From the NCBI RefSeq assembly GCF_018139645.1, contig NZ_JAGSPM010000008.1:159833-223832 (forward strand): a stretch of DNA of 64,000 nucleotides, in the 5' to 3' direction. A program made the position numbers and the translations under genes. The notes under the pieces are model-generated. The model searched no databases. It was not told where the DNA came from and worked only from the letters and a program-made list of their open reading frames with translations. Source of the DNA: Affinundibacterium baiyunense (GTDB lineage Bacteria > Pseudomonadota > Gammaproteobacteria > Burkholderiales > Burkholderiaceae_D). Below are positions 29,651 to 39,297 of the stretch, in pieces; position 1 is the first letter of the stretch; each line of letters opens with the position of its first letter.

Positions 29651-31102
29651 ATGTATTCCCGTCTTTTTTCTCTGTCTACTTTGTTGTACGTATTAACTGC
29701 GCCGGTTTGTCCAAACAGTGTTGCTGCTCCCGCAGTCCCCGCAGCCGTCGGCAAACAAGGCTTTCATGCGGTACGCTTGCCAGCTAGCTTTTTTGCGGAA
29801 AATCGCGCTCGTTTGCTGAGCGAACTGAAAAAAATGGGGCCCGGCACAATCGCTGTGATCAAGTCGATGCCAGAACAGCATCGCAATGGCGATAGTACGC
29901 ACATGTATCGACAAGACTCCGATTTCTACTATTTAACAGGTGTCGAAGAAGCCGAATCGGTGGCGGTATTGGATGCGGATAGTAATCAAGCCTACACCTT
30001 GTATGTACGCAAACGCGACCAACGTCGCGAAGCCTATGATGGCGCGCGACTCGGCGTCGAAGGTGCATTAAAACTTGGTGCTGACAAAGCAGAAGCCTTT
30101 CCCGCGGCGGAAGACAGTTTAAAAAAACTTGTGAACAAAGCGCAGCGGGTTGTGCTGGTATCCAATTTTGATGAAGACTTCCGTAGAAAGATACTCGATT
30201 GGATTTACCCTCTTGGCAGCGACAATAATCATTCTTCTCATAAGCGTATTTTGGTTGATGGTCGTCATCTCGTTGCGGAAATGCGCCTGATCAAACAGGC
30301 TGCAGAAATCGATATGCTACAACGCGCAGTTGACGTCACCATTGCCGGGCATTTGGCCGCAATGAAAGCGTCTCTCACTGCGACGAATGAGGGTGAAGTA
30401 GCAGGCGGATTTCAAGGCACCGTACGCAGCTTGGGCGCTCGATTTACTGGCTACGATACGATTGCTGGCGCGGGGCGAAATAGCTGTGTTCTACATTATT
30501 TGACCAACGATCACGATATCGAAACAGGGTCATTGATGCTGTTAGATGCCGGTGCGGAAGTCGGTTATTACACCGCTGATGTCACGCGTACATGGCCGGT
30601 GTCGGGGCAGTTTTCTAAGGAACAAAAAGCCATCTACGAATTAGTGTTGAAAGCGCAAAATGCGGCAATCGATTTAGTCAAACCTGGTCGCGTTCATCAT
30701 GAAGGCTTCGACGCCGCGATGCGCATCTTGAGCGACGGCCTAGTCGATCTTGGCTTACTCAAAGGCGATAAAGACAGCGTCTTCAAAAGCGGTGCCTATA
30801 GCCGTTTCACTATGCACGGCATTAGCCATTGGATCGGTCTCGACGTGCATGATACCGGCGACTATCAGATGGAAGCCGGCAAACGTGGAGGTCAGCGTGT
30901 TTTGGTACCCGGAATGGCCTTGACGGTCGAGCCTGGCATTTATATTCCCAAAGATGCCAATGATGTAGACGCTAAATGGCGCGGCATCGGTGTGCGGATC
31001 GAAGACGTGATTCTGGTAACACCGGAAGGCAATCGCAACATGAGTAGCAAGTTGCCACGCACGGTGAAAGATGTGGAAGCGTTGTTGAAGAAGTTAAATT
31101 GA
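29651..31102 (+). CDS. Xaa-Pro aminopeptidase, exported M24B family
   Basis: This 483-residue metallopeptidase releases N-terminal residues before proline. It has a signal-like start (hydrophobic LSTLLYVLTAP, cleavage near VAAPA), so it is probably periplasmic, unlike cytoplasmic PepP of E. coli. An aminopeptidase P N-terminal domain (about 35-190) precedes the creatinase-fold domain. Metal ligands are visible as DAGAEVGYYTADVTRTW (two Asp), HGISHWIGLDVHD (His), LTVEPGIY (Glu) and GVRIEDV (Glu). All five ligands are present. Confidence 0.92.
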   Translation: MYSRLFSLSTLLYVLTAPVCPNSVAAPAVPAAVGKQGFHAVRLPASFFAENRARLLSELKKMGPGTIAVIKSMPEQHRNGDSTHMYRQDSDFYYLTGVEEAESVAVLDADSNQAYTLYVRKRDQRREAYDGARLGVEGALKLGADKAEAFPAAEDSLKKLVNKAQRVVLVSNFDEDFRRKILDWIYPLGSDNNHSSHKRILVDGRHLVAEMRLIKQAAEIDMLQRAVDVTIAGHLAAMKASLTATNEGEVAGGFQGTVRSLGARFTGYDTIAGAGRNSCVLHYLTNDHDIETGSLMLLDAGAEVGYYTADVTRTWPVSGQFSKEQKAIYELVLKAQNAAIDLVKPGRVHHEGFDAAMRILSDGLVDLGLLKGDKDSVFKSGAYSRFTMHGISHWIGLDVHDTGDYQMEAGKRGGQRVLVPGMALTVEPGIYIPKDANDVDAKWRGIGVRIEDVILVTPEGNRNMSSKLPRTVKDVEALLKKLN

Positions 31103-31488
31103 AATTGGTAGGTTAGGCTATCGCATCCTGCCAATAGGATGCGATAGCTTAAAAAGCATACTTCGGTGTGTAAAAAATGAATTTGATACGCTACCTTCAG
31201 GGCCCTGAACTTGCTTGATAAATCTGTGTTGCGAAAACCCCATTTGCTGGAGCTGATGCAGATAACTAAGAATCATCGGTAAGGTTCGCTGTGATAATCC
31301 AACGTTCAATATCTGGCAAATGCAACACATTTCATACTAAACATTCAATGTTTTTGAAGAAATACGGAATTTCCTCAGGCTTTTTCACAATATATCAAAA
31401 GATACCCGCAAAAAAGTAAAGGCTGATCCAGCATGGTGCAGCGCAATAGGCTAGAATGAGTTTTTAATATCCGTCTAACCATTTGCAG
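31103..31488. other. Gene-free stretch with a terminator-like dyad
   Basis: About 385 bases separate the peptidase from the large oxidoreductase. Close to the peptidase stop is a 13-bp perfect inverted repeat (31117-31129 with 31136-31148), listed separately. The rest is AT-rich and holds only short unlikely frames, including a 70-codon minus-strand frame at 31118-31330 that I cannot support as a gene. Confidence 0.5.
31117..31148 (+). terminator. Hairpin after the Xaa-Pro aminopeptidase gene
   Basis: A 13-bp perfect stem with a 6-base loop lies 15 bases after the stop. It is followed by TTAAAAAG rather than a U-tract, so termination strength is uncertain. It may be a transcript-end stabiliser. 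Confidence 0.5.
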
Positions 31489-34400
31489 ATGAATGCTCCA
31501 GCCCACCATTTAGGACTACCACCGCATCACGACAACGATGCCCAAGCTAGCGCAGCGCCTGTGCGTTTGCGCGAAATTCCTTATAACTACACTTCATTTT
31601 CAGACCGTGAAATCGTGATTCGCTTGCTAGGCGAAGATGCATGGAGTTTGCTCGATAGTTTGCGCGGCAAACGGCAGACGGGGCGATCTGCGCGTATGTT
31701 GTACGAAGTGCTGGGTGATATTTGGGTGGTGCGCCGCAATCCTTATTTGCAAGACGATATGCTGGAAAATCCCAAGCGTCGACAGGCTTTGATCGACGCT
31801 TTGAATCATCGTTTGCACGAAGTAGAAAAACGTCGTGTCGCCACCGACTCCATTAATGCCGAAGATGCGGATCGCAGTAATTCGGTGGAAATTTTGGTGA
31901 ACGCAGCGCGCAAGGCGGTGGCCGATTTTTCTAAAGAATTTCGTGATACCTACGATCTGCGAAAAAAGGCGAGTAAGTTATTAGCCAAACATACGGCCAA
32001 AGACAATATCAAATTTGACGGTTTGAGCCGCGTTTCGCACGTGACGGATGCGACCGACTGGCGGGTGGAATATCCATTTGTCGTGTTAACGCCAGATACC
32101 GAAGATGAAATGGCGGGCTTAGTTAAATCCTGTATCACGCTAGGTTTGACGATCATTCCACGCGGCGGTGGCACGGGCTACACCGGTGGCGCGATTCCTT
32201 TGACGCCGATGTCAGCAGTGATTAACACCGAAAAACTTGAACAACTCGGCGCTGTAGAAATGCTGCGCTTGCCGGGCGCGGATCGTGATTACGCTGTCAT
32301 TTATTCTGGTGCTGGTGTGGTTACCAAGCGCGTGTCAGATGCGGCAGACAAAGCGGGCTTTGTGTTCGCGGTTGATCCGACCTCGGCTGAAGCGTCCTGC
32401 ATAGGCGGCAATGTTGCCATGAATGCCGGTGGCAAGAAGGCAGTGTTGTGGGGCACTGCGCTCGACAATTTGGCGTCATGGCGCATGGTCGATCCGAATG
32501 GCGATTGGTTGGAAGTCACGCGCCTTGAGCACAATTTCGGCAAGATCCATGATGTGGAAGTGGCGAAGTTCCAATTGGAATGGACCCATCCAGGCGAAAA
32601 GACACCATTCAAAACAGAGCTGTTGAATATTCCCGGACGCACTTTCCGTAAAGAAGGTTTGGGCAAGGACGTGACCGATAAATTCCTCGCGGGTTTGCCG
32701 GGGGTACAAAAAGAAGGCTGCGATGGTTTAATTACCTCTGCACGTTGGATTTTGCATCGCATGCCAAAATTTGCCCGCACGGTTTGTTTGGAATTTTTCG
32801 GACAAGCACGCGATGCCATTCCTAGCATCGTTGAGATTAAAGATTACCTCGATGGCGAAACCAAAAAAGGCGGTGCGATACTCGCGGGCTTGGAACATCT
32901 CGATGAACGCTATTTGAAGGCGGTTGGCTACACCACCAAATCCAAACGCGGCGTGATTCCTAAGATGGCATTGTTCGGTGATATCGTCGGTGATGATGAA
33001 AACGCCGTCGCGCAAGCTGCTTCCGAAGTCATCCGCATGGCGAACGCCCGCGTCGGTGAAGGCTTTGTCGCAGTGAGCCCGGAAGCGCGTAAAAAATTCT
33101 GGTTAGATCGCGCCAAAACCGCAGCGATTTCTAAGCATACCAATGCGTTCAAGATCAACGAAGACGTGGTGATTCCGCTCGATCGCATGGGCGAATATAC
33201 CGACGGCATCGAACGCATCAATATCGAACTCTCGATACAAAATAAACTCGCCTGTATCGCCGAATTAAAAGAGTTTGTTCTGCGCGGCAATCTCCCTTTG
33301 GGTAAAAGCGAAGATGCCGATGGTGACGATATTCCTGCAGCAGAATTGCTCGAAGATCGCGTCTCACAAGCGGATCAATTGCTGAGTGATATTGCAGCGC
33401 GTTGGACCTACTTGTTGACGCAACTCGATCAACCCTTGCGCGACGCGCGTGTGGAGTTGAATAAATTAGGTTTAGACAAACTCGATTTCGTATTTGAACA
33501 ACGCTTGCAAAAGCAGCCAGATGCGCGTTTGTTTGATGTGGTACAAGACCGCACGGTAAGGATCTCTTGGAAGACTGAAGTGCGCGCGCCTTTGCGTCAA
33601 ATATTTAACGGCGCTGCGTTCAAATTGATCTTGGATGAATGCACGACGATTCATAAAAAAGTCTTGCGTAGCCGAGTCTTTGTCGCCTTGCACATGCATG
33701 CGGGTGACGGCAACGTGCACACTAATTTACCGGTTAATTCCGATGATTACGACATGCTGCAAGTGGCGCATCATGCGGTTGCGCGCATCATGGTATTGGC
33801 ACGTTCTTTGAACGGTGTTATTTCAGGCGAACACGGTATTGGCATTACAAAGTTAGAGTTTTTGACGGAAGACGAGATCAAAGATTTCCGTGCGTACAAA
33901 TTGCGCATCGATCCAGAAGGTCGCTTCAATAAAGGCAAATTGTTGAATCTGCCTGATTTTGCTGCCGATTTGCGTAATGCTTACACACCTTCGTTTGGCT
34001 TGATGGGACACGAGTCTTTAATCATGCAACAAAGCGATATTGGCGCGATAGCGAATAGCGTGAAAGATTGTTTGCGTTGCGGTAAATGCAAGCCGGTTTG
34101 TTCAACGCATGTGCCGCGCGCGAATCTTTTGTATTCACCACGTAATAAGATTTTAGCGACGTCTTTGTTGGTTGAAGCTTTCCTGTATGAAGAGCAAACA
34201 CGTCGTGGTATTTCGATTAAACATTGGGATGAATTTTCTGACGTGGCGGATCACTGCACGGTTTGCCACAAGTGCGTGAATCCTTGCCCTGTCGATATTG
34301 ATTTCGGCGATGTGTCGATGAACATGCGTAATCTCCTGCGCAAAATGGGACAAAAGAAATTCAATCCCGGCACTGCGGCATCAATGTTCTTCTTGAATGC

Positions 34401-35481
34401 GACCGATCCAGCAACCATCAATGCGACGCGTCAACTGATGATAGGCTGGGGTTATAAAGCCCAACGCTTTGGCCACGAGTTCTTTAAAAAGTTCGCCAAG
34501 TCACAAACCAAAACGCCACCGGCGACGGTCGGTAAGGCGCCGATTAAAGAACAAGTGATTCACTTCATCAACAAAAAAATGCCGGGCAATTTGCCGAAAA
34601 AGACGGCACGTGCTTTGCTTGATATTGAAGACGATAAAATCGTACCAATTATCCGTAACCCACAAACCACCACGGCAGACACGGAAGCAGTGTTTTATTT
34701 CCCTGGCTGTGGTTCGGAGCGTTTGTTCTCGCAAGTGGGTTTAGCGACGCAAGCGATGTTGTGGAATGTTGGTGTACAAACCGTGTTACCGCCGGGCTAT
34801 CTGTGCTGTGGTTATCCGCAACGTGGTTCTGGGCAGTTTGATAAAGCTGAAAAAATGATGACGGATAATCGCGTGCTGTTCCATCGCATGGCGAATACGC
34901 TAAATTATCTCGATATTAAAACGGTCGTCGTTTCTTGCGGCACTTGCTACGATCAACTCGCGACCTATGAATTCGATAAGATTTTCCCCGGTTGTCGCAT
35001 CGTCGATATCCACGAATTCTTGATGGAGAAAAACGTCAAACTAGAAGGTGTCACGGGCACGCGTTATATGTATCACGAGCCTTGCCACAATCCTATGAAA
35101 TTGCAAGAGTCAGGCAAAACCATCAATAGCCTGATTACGACGGTCGATAATGTGAAGATCGAAAAGAACGAACGCTGCTGCGGTGAGTCTGGCACTTTCG
35201 CGGTAAGTCGTCCTGATATCTCGACGCAAGTACGCTTCCGTAAAGAAGAAGAGATGACAAAAGGCGCAGATAAATTGCGTAACGATGGTTTCAAGGGCGA
35301 TGTGAAAATTTTGACTTCTTGCCCATCGTGCTTACAAGGCCTATCACGCTACAACGACGATAGCGGCACCCAAGCTGATTACATCGTAGTTGAAATGGCG
35401 CGCCATATTCTTGGTGAAGAATGGATGCCAGAGTATGTTGCCAAAGCGAACAACGGCGGTATTGAACGCGTCCTGGTATAA
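31489..35481 (+). CDS. FAD-linked oxidase / Fe-S / CCG fusion oxidoreductase (DUF3683 type)
   Basis: This is a very long (1330-residue) flavo-iron-sulfur dehydrogenase, related to D-lactate, glycolate and D-2-hydroxyglutarate dehydrogenases with their electron-transfer subunits fused. In order: an N-terminal DUF3683-like region (1-160); FAD-binding type 4 domain with [15 protein letters not shown] (about 190-420); FAD-oxidase C-terminal domain with [12 protein letters not shown] and GEHGIG (about 700-820); two 4Fe-4S motifs, [11 protein letters not shown] and [12 protein letters not shown] (about 860-950); and two CCG domains with FPGCG, CCGYP, SCGTC and RCCGESG (about 1070-1290). The start is the ATG at 31489; a TTG two codons earlier is also open. 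No membrane helix is seen. The substrate is probably a D-2-hydroxyacid, by family only. It is followed closely by a HIT gene. Confidence 0.9.
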   Translation: MNAPAHHLGLPPHHDNDAQASAAPVRLREIPYNYTSFSDREIVIRLLGEDAWSLLDSLRGKRQTGRSARMLYEVLGDIWVVRRNPYLQDDMLENPKRRQALIDALNHRLHEVEKRRVATDSINAEDADRSNSVEILVNAARKAVADFSKEFRDTYDLRKKASKLLAKHTAKDNIKFDGLSRVSHVTDATDWRVEYPFVVLTPDTEDEMAGLVKSCITLGLTIIPRGGGTGYTGGAIPLTPMSAVINTEKLEQLGAVEMLRLPGADRDYAVIYSGAGVVTKRVSDAADKAGFVFAVDPTSAEASCIGGNVAMNAGGKKAVLWGTALDNLASWRMVDPNGDWLEVTRLEHNFGKIHDVEVAKFQLEWTHPGEKTPFKTELLNIPGRTFRKEGLGKDVTDKFLAGLPGVQKEGCDGLITSARWILHRMPKFARTVCLEFFGQARDAIPSIVEIKDYLDGETKKGGAILAGLEHLDERYLKAVGYTTKSKRGVIPKMALFGDIVGDDENAVAQAASEVIRMANARVGEGFVAVSPEARKKFWLDRAKTAAISKHTNAFKINEDVVIPLDRMGEYTDGIERINIELSIQNKLACIAELKEFVLRGNLPLGKSEDADGDDIPAAELLEDRVSQADQLLSDIAARWTYLLTQLDQPLRDARVELNKLGLDKLDFVFEQRLQKQPDARLFDVVQDRTVRISWKTEVRAPLRQIFNGAAFKLILDECTTIHKKVLRSRVFVALHMHAGDGNVHTNLPVNSDDYDMLQVAHHAVARIMVLARSLNGVISGEHGIGITKLEFLTEDEIKDFRAYKLRIDPEGRFNKGKLLNLPDFAADLRNAYTPSFGLMGHESLIMQQSDIGAIANSVKDCLRCGKCKPVCSTHVPRANLLYSPRNKILATSLLVEAFLYEEQTRRGISIKHWDEFSDVADHCTVCHKCVNPCPVDIDFGDVSMNMRNLLRKMGQKKFNPGTAASMFFLNATDPATINATRQLMIGWGYKAQRFGHEFFKKFAKSQTKTPPATVGKAPIKEQVIHFINKKMPGNLPKKTARALLDIEDDKIVPIIRNPQTTTADTEAVFYFPGCGSERLFSQVGLATQAMLWNVGVQTVLPPGYLCCGYPQRGSGQFDKAEKMMTDNRVLFHRMANTLNYLDIKTVVVSCGTCYDQLATYEFDKIFPGCRIVDIHEFLMEKNVKLEGVTGTRYMYHEPCHNPMKLQESGKTINSLITTVDNVKIEKNERCCGESGTFAVSRPDISTQVRFRKEEEMTKGADKLRNDGFKGDVKILTSCPSCLQGLSRYNDDSGTQADYIVVEMARHILGEEWMPEYVAKANNGGIERVLV

Positions 35482-35491
35482 GGTGAGATCC

Positions 35492-35905
35492 ATGCAATGT
35501 GAATTATGTGAAGTAGATGGCGGCGAGCTGATCGTGAAGACCGAAAAATTTCGCGTCGTCTTAATCGACGACGCGAACTACCCCGGATTTTGTCGGGTGA
35601 TCTGGAATGCGCATGTGAAAGAAATGACAGACTTAGCTATCCCTGATCGCTCCGTCATGATGCAAGCGGTGTGCAAAGTTGAACAGGCGATTCGTGATGT
35701 GATGCAGCCGCATAAAATCAATTTGGCTAGCTTAGGCAATATGGTGCCGCATCTGCACTGGCATGTGATTCCACGCTATCTTGATGATGCGCATTTTCCG
35801 AATCCTGTGTGGGCGGCGACGGATAGAACTTCCGCCGAAGTAGAGGCCAAACGAGCTTTGCTACCCGCATTGCGTGATGTTATACGACGCGAATTTGCGA
35901 CTTAA
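35492..35905 (+). CDS. HIT-family nucleotide hydrolase/transferase
   Basis: This 137-residue histidine-triad protein has the signature HLHWHVIPRY (HxHxHxx) near residue 90. It begins MQCELCEVDGGE, and the ATG follows AGGTGAG. A longer in-frame opening inside the preceding gene is rejected. HIT proteins hydrolyse nucleoside phosphoramidates or dinucleoside polyphosphates. It starts 10 bases past the oxidoreductase stop, so co-transcription is likely. Confidence 0.9.
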   Translation: MQCELCEVDGGELIVKTEKFRVVLIDDANYPGFCRVIWNAHVKEMTDLAIPDRSVMMQAVCKVEQAIRDVMQPHKINLASLGNMVPHLHWHVIPRYLDDAHFPNPVWAATDRTSAEVEAKRALLPALRDVIRREFAT

Positions 35906-35927
35906 TTAATATTGGAAAAATATTAGG

Positions 35928-36015
35928 TGTCGCTCCTGCGAAGGCAGGAGCCCAGTGGCGTAGCTTGATTAACTCAAGACACTGGATTCCCGCTAAAAGC
36001 ATGCGGGAATGACAG
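35928..36015. repeat. REP/MITE-like palindromic repeat unit
   Basis: This compact element has two GC-rich hairpins: GCTCCTGC/GCAGGAGC with a GAAG loop at 35932-35951, and TTCCCGC/GCGGGAA at 35987-36009. The inner CCAGTG (35952-35957) and CACTGG (35980-35985) are complementary, so the whole can fold as a three-way structure. The ends read GTGTCG and TGACAG. The pattern matches the intergenic repeats with ATTCCCGC/GCGGGAAT arms that I know from many proteobacterial genomes. It lies in the HIT-DUF971 gap. No second copy is seen in this window. Confidence 0.75.
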
Positions 36016-36063
36016 TAATCGCGCCTGCAGTCGACTAAAACAATTCCCTATCGAATAAAAAAC

Positions 36064-36495
36064 ATGAACCAACTGCCTCCACCCATCTCCCACAAAGTCC
36101 AACCCACCGCACTTAACGCCAGAACGGTCTCACGTTTGCTAGAAATCGAATTCGATGACGGCAAGCGTTTTGAATTGCCATTTGAATTGATGCGAGTGTA
36201 TTCGCCATCTGCTGAAGTACGTGGCCATGGTGAAGGACAAGAGGTTTTACAAATCGGTAAGCGCTTGGTCAGTATCACCGGCATAGAGCCAGTCGGCAAT
36301 TACGCGATTAAGCCAATTTTTACTGATGATCACAGTACGGGTATCTTTACCTGGGAATACCTGTATTGGCTAGGCACACATCAATCAGTATTGTGGCAAG
36401 ACTATTTGGCACGCCTACAAGCTGCTGGTTTTGCGGGTGAAACAGGGCGTGACGCGCTTCCCGCACCTAAAACTGGACCGAAATGCGGTTCATAG
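36064..36495 (+). CDS. DUF971 (GBBH-like N-terminal domain) protein
   Basis: This 143-residue protein carries the small DUF971 domain that also forms the N-terminal Zn-binding part of gamma-butyrobetaine hydroxylases. LEIEFDDGKRFELPFELMRVYSPSAEVRGHG is the family core (around residues 27-60), and YAIKPIFTDDHSTGIFTWEYL follows. No catalytic domain is attached. In Burkholderiales it commonly precedes ubiE. DUF971 domains also occur in Fe-S cluster-related proteins, so an assembly role is possible but unproven. Confidence 0.85.
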   Translation: MNQLPPPISHKVQPTALNARTVSRLLEIEFDDGKRFELPFELMRVYSPSAEVRGHGEGQEVLQIGKRLVSITGIEPVGNYAIKPIFTDDHSTGIFTWEYLYWLGTHQSVLWQDYLARLQAAGFAGETGRDALPAPKTGPKCGS

Positions 36496-36666
36496 GTAAT
36501 TTTTCGAAATTTCTACCGCAGAAATATTGACCTAAGTCCGAGTCGGATTCCCGATTCGGCTCTATAATCCCGCCTGTCGATTTCTAGTAACGCCGTTTCA
36601 GTCTCGTCGACAAGTCTGAAGCAAGGCGTAGAAATCCTAATCTTTCATTCTCTGCAGAGTACCAAG

Positions 36667-37425
36667 ATGAGCGAGCAAGTAAATAAAACGGATGGGACGA
36701 CTACCCATTTCGGTTACACCACGGTGGCTGAAGAAGAAAAAGTCCATAAAGTAGCGGAAGTTTTTCATTCGGTCGCTGCCAAATATGATGTGATGAATGA
36801 CTTGATGTCCGCCGGTTTGCACCGTATTTGGAAAATTTTTACGATTGCCCAAGCAGGCGTACGTCCTGGATTTAGAGTTTTGGACATCGCTGGTGGAACT
36901 GGCGACTTGGCCAAAGAATTTGTTAAGCAAGCCGGTAAAACGGGCGAAGTTTGGCATACCGATATCAATGAGTCGATGTTGCGCGTTGGTCGTGATCGTC
37001 TCTTGAATAAAGGTTTGATTACCCCAACTTTGTTGTGCGATGCGGAGAAGTTACCGTTTCCAGATAATTATTTTGATCGCGTCAGTGTCGCCTTTGGTTT
37101 GCGCAATATGACGCATAAAGATCAGGCTTTGGCTGAAATGCGTCGCGTATTAAAACCGGGTGGAAAATTGCTGGTGCTGGAGTTTTCTAAAGTGCCGGAA
37201 GTTCTGCAAAAGCCGTATGACTTGTATTCGTTTAAAGTTTTACCTTGGTTAGGACAAAAAATTGCGAATGATGCAGATAGTTATCGTTATTTAGCAGAAT
37301 CGATACGCATGCATCCTGATCAAGAAACACTTAAAGGCATGATGCAAGATGCTGGTTTGGAACGCGTGCAATATTTTAATTTGACCGCGGGTGTGGCGGC
37401 GTTACACACAGGGATTAAGCTATGA
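36667..37425 (+). CDS. ubiE: Ubiquinone/menaquinone biosynthesis C-methyltransferase
   Basis: This 252-residue SAM-dependent enzyme C-methylates the benzoquinol ring in ubiquinone synthesis. It contains the UbiE opening [21 protein letters not shown], the SAM-binding motif [12 protein letters not shown], and the signature [20 protein letters not shown] at 36563-36568 about 100 bases upstream is a probable -10, although no good -35 is visible. It heads a run of ubiquinone genes with a Tim44-like gene in the middle. Confidence 0.97.
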   Translation: MSEQVNKTDGTTTHFGYTTVAEEEKVHKVAEVFHSVAAKYDVMNDLMSAGLHRIWKIFTIAQAGVRPGFRVLDIAGGTGDLAKEFVKQAGKTGEVWHTDINESMLRVGRDRLLNKGLITPTLLCDAEKLPFPDNYFDRVSVAFGLRNMTHKDQALAEMRRVLKPGGKLLVLEFSKVPEVLQKPYDLYSFKVLPWLGQKIANDADSYRYLAESIRMHPDQETLKGMMQDAGLERVQYFNLTAGVAALHTGIKL

Positions 37426-37558
37426 GCAGTCAATTCTAAGGAGTTGGATGTTTAGATTAGAGAATTTGAAGTAATAAGATTGCTTGAGCTTAGCTCAGCT
37501 CATTGCAGTTCATATGAAGGCAGTTTGTATTTTGTTTGCAGTATAAAAGGAGATTTGC

Positions 37559-38539
37559 ATGAAACATATTTTATTGAGTATCGCATTGCTATTCGGTACG
37601 ACAACCATGATCGTTGCCGACGCTGAAGCACAGCGTATGGGTAAAAAAGGTTCATTTGGTCGTCAATCAAATAACGTGACACAAAAAGCGCCAGCAGCAA
37701 ATACTGCCAATCCTGCACAAGCAGCAAAACCTGGTGCCCCAAATGCAGCAACTCCAGCTGTTCCACCTAAGCCATCAATGCCTTGGAAAGGTATTATTGG
37801 CGGTTTGATTGGTGGCGCGTTGTTGGCTGGTTTGTTCTCGTCTTTAGGCATGGGCGGCGCATTGGCAAGTGCTTTAGGTTCTATTTTGACTTTTGCGGCG
37901 ATCGGCTTTTTGGTTTTCATGGCGTACCGCTTCTTCACGCGTAAAAAAGCAGGGAATACAGCTGCTTCTGCGCCTAGTATGTTTAATCAACAACCTGCAT
38001 ATGCTGGTGTGCCGAACAATAATGCTTTGCCAGAAATTGGTTCACGTATTGATCCAGTGCAGCAACACGCACCAGCGACCGCATATACATCGACTACACC
38101 AGCTGGTACAGCAAATTTGAACACTACAGGTTCTGCACCAGCGGCAAATCAAGGCAACTGGACAATTCCAGCTGATTTTGATGTGACAGGCTTTTTGCGT
38201 CATGCAAAATCTAACTATATTCGTTTGCAAGCGGCATGGGATCGTGGCGATATTAACGACATTCGTGAATTTACTTCACCAGAAATGTTTGCAGAAATGA
38301 AGTTAGAGTTACAAGACCGTGGCAACGCAAAAAATGAAACCGATGTGGTGACATTGGATGCTGAGTTGTTAGGTATTGAGACACAAGCTTATGATTATGT
38401 TGCTAGCGTCAAGTTCTCTGGCATGATCAAAGAAGGTGGTGCGACGAATCCAGAAGCGTTTGCTGAAGTTTGGAATTTGGCAAAACCGATTAATGGCCAA
38501 TCTGGTTGGTTGTTGGCGGGTATTCAGCAGTTGAATTAA
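37559..38539 (+). CDS. Tim44-like domain membrane protein
   Basis: This 326-residue protein has a signal or anchor helix (LLSIALLFGTTTMIVA) and an Ala/Pro-rich spacer (about 40-75). A Gly/Ala-rich transmembrane pair follows (GLIGGALLAGLFSSLGMGG and SILTFAAIGFLVFMAYRFF, about 80-130), then a second spacer and a Tim44-like domain (about 205-325). Mitochondrial Tim44 tethers the import motor; bacterial relatives are membrane proteins of poorly known function. It lies between ubiE and ubiJ. Confidence 0.85.
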   Translation: MKHILLSIALLFGTTTMIVADAEAQRMGKKGSFGRQSNNVTQKAPAANTANPAQAAKPGAPNAATPAVPPKPSMPWKGIIGGLIGGALLAGLFSSLGMGGALASALGSILTFAAIGFLVFMAYRFFTRKKAGNTAASAPSMFNQQPAYAGVPNNNALPEIGSRIDPVQQHAPATAYTSTTPAGTANLNTTGSAPAANQGNWTIPADFDVTGFLRHAKSNYIRLQAAWDRGDINDIREFTSPEMFAEMKLELQDRGNAKNETDVVTLDAELLGIETQAYDYVASVKFSGMIKEGGATNPEAFAEVWNLAKPINGQSGWLLAGIQQLN

Positions 38540-38661
38540 TTTTATTGTTGATTTTATCGATTATCGGTACTGCCTTGCCTTCGGACAAACTTGTATCGGA
38601 TTACAGCTTCTCAAATGCGCTAGATTGAAGGTCTTTTGAGGGTTTGCTGTTAAACTAAGAG

Positions 38662-38689
38662 CCGCGCATGATGTCATGCGCGGTTTTTT
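38662..38689 (+). terminator. Intrinsic terminator abutting ubiJ
   Basis: A 10-bp perfect stem (38662-38671 with 38674-38683) with a 2-base gap at the tip runs into six T residues. It ends a few bases before the ubiJ start codons at 38695/38701. It probably ends the Tim44-like transcript. Confidence 0.8.
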
Positions 38690-38700
38690 ATTTGATGCTT

Positions 38701-39297
38701 ATGATTGCCACTCCTTTTATTCTGTTTGTTAATCACTTGTTGGCGCAAGAGCCCTGGGCTGCGGCACGCTTACAAAAGCACGCCGGCAAGACAGCCTGTA
38801 TTGACGTTGAACTTTTTCAGCTGCGCGTAACAATTGGCGTTGATGGCTTATTGCAATCGGCTGAAGCCGCTAGTTCGTCATCGGTAGATCAAGTAGTGTT
38901 ACGAATCAAACCCGCTGATTTGGCTTTGATCGCGCAGAATCGTGAGCGTGCTGTGTCATACGTAAAAATCGAGGGCGATGCCGATTTTGCCAATACCTTG
39001 TCCCAATTAAGCCAAGATCTGCGCTGGGAAGTGGAAGATGATTTGAGTAAATTATTCGGCGACGTCGCTGCGGTACGGTTGGTGGCAGCAGGTAAAGGCG
39101 TCGTTGAAAGTGCGAAACGCACCCATCAACATTTGCAAGAAAATTTTGCAGAATATTTTTTAGAAGAAAATCCCATGTTGGTTAGACCGCAAGCAGTGCG
39201 TGCGTTTGGCGAGCAAGTGAACAAAACGCGTGATGATGTAGAGCGTATGATGAAGCGCTTAGAAAGATTAGAAAAAATGAAGGTAACCAAGCAATGA
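38701..39297 (+). CDS. ubiJ: Ubiquinone biosynthesis accessory factor UbiJ (SCP2 domain)
   Basis: UbiJ is a lipid-binding SCP2-domain protein of the soluble Ubi complex. The ATG chosen gives [16 protein letters not shown] and 198 residues. An ATG two codons earlier (38695) is equally possible, but the open frame further upstream runs through a terminator hairpin and is rejected. The SCP2-like core is about residues 30-110 ([26 protein letters not shown]), followed by a helical tail with a heptad-like Arg/Leu/Glu-rich end. It overlaps ubiB by four bases (ATGA). Confidence 0.85.
   Translation: MIATPFILFVNHLLAQEPWAAARLQKHAGKTACIDVELFQLRVTIGVDGLLQSAEAASSSSVDQVVLRIKPADLALIAQNRERAVSYVKIEGDADFANTLSQLSQDLRWEVEDDLSKLFGDVAAVRLVAAGKGVVESAKRTHQHLQENFAEYFLEENPMLVRPQAVRAFGEQVNKTRDDVERMMKRLERLEKMKVTKQ

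Noticed and set aside
31118..31330. A 70-codon minus-strand frame after the Xaa-Pro aminopeptidase
   Set aside because: It overlaps a terminator-like dyad and no family is recognised. It could be a decayed gene remnant but evidence is too thin.
35928..36015. The hairpins as an intrinsic terminator for the HIT gene
   Set aside because: Neither stem is followed by a T-run, and the paired structure matches a repeat element better.
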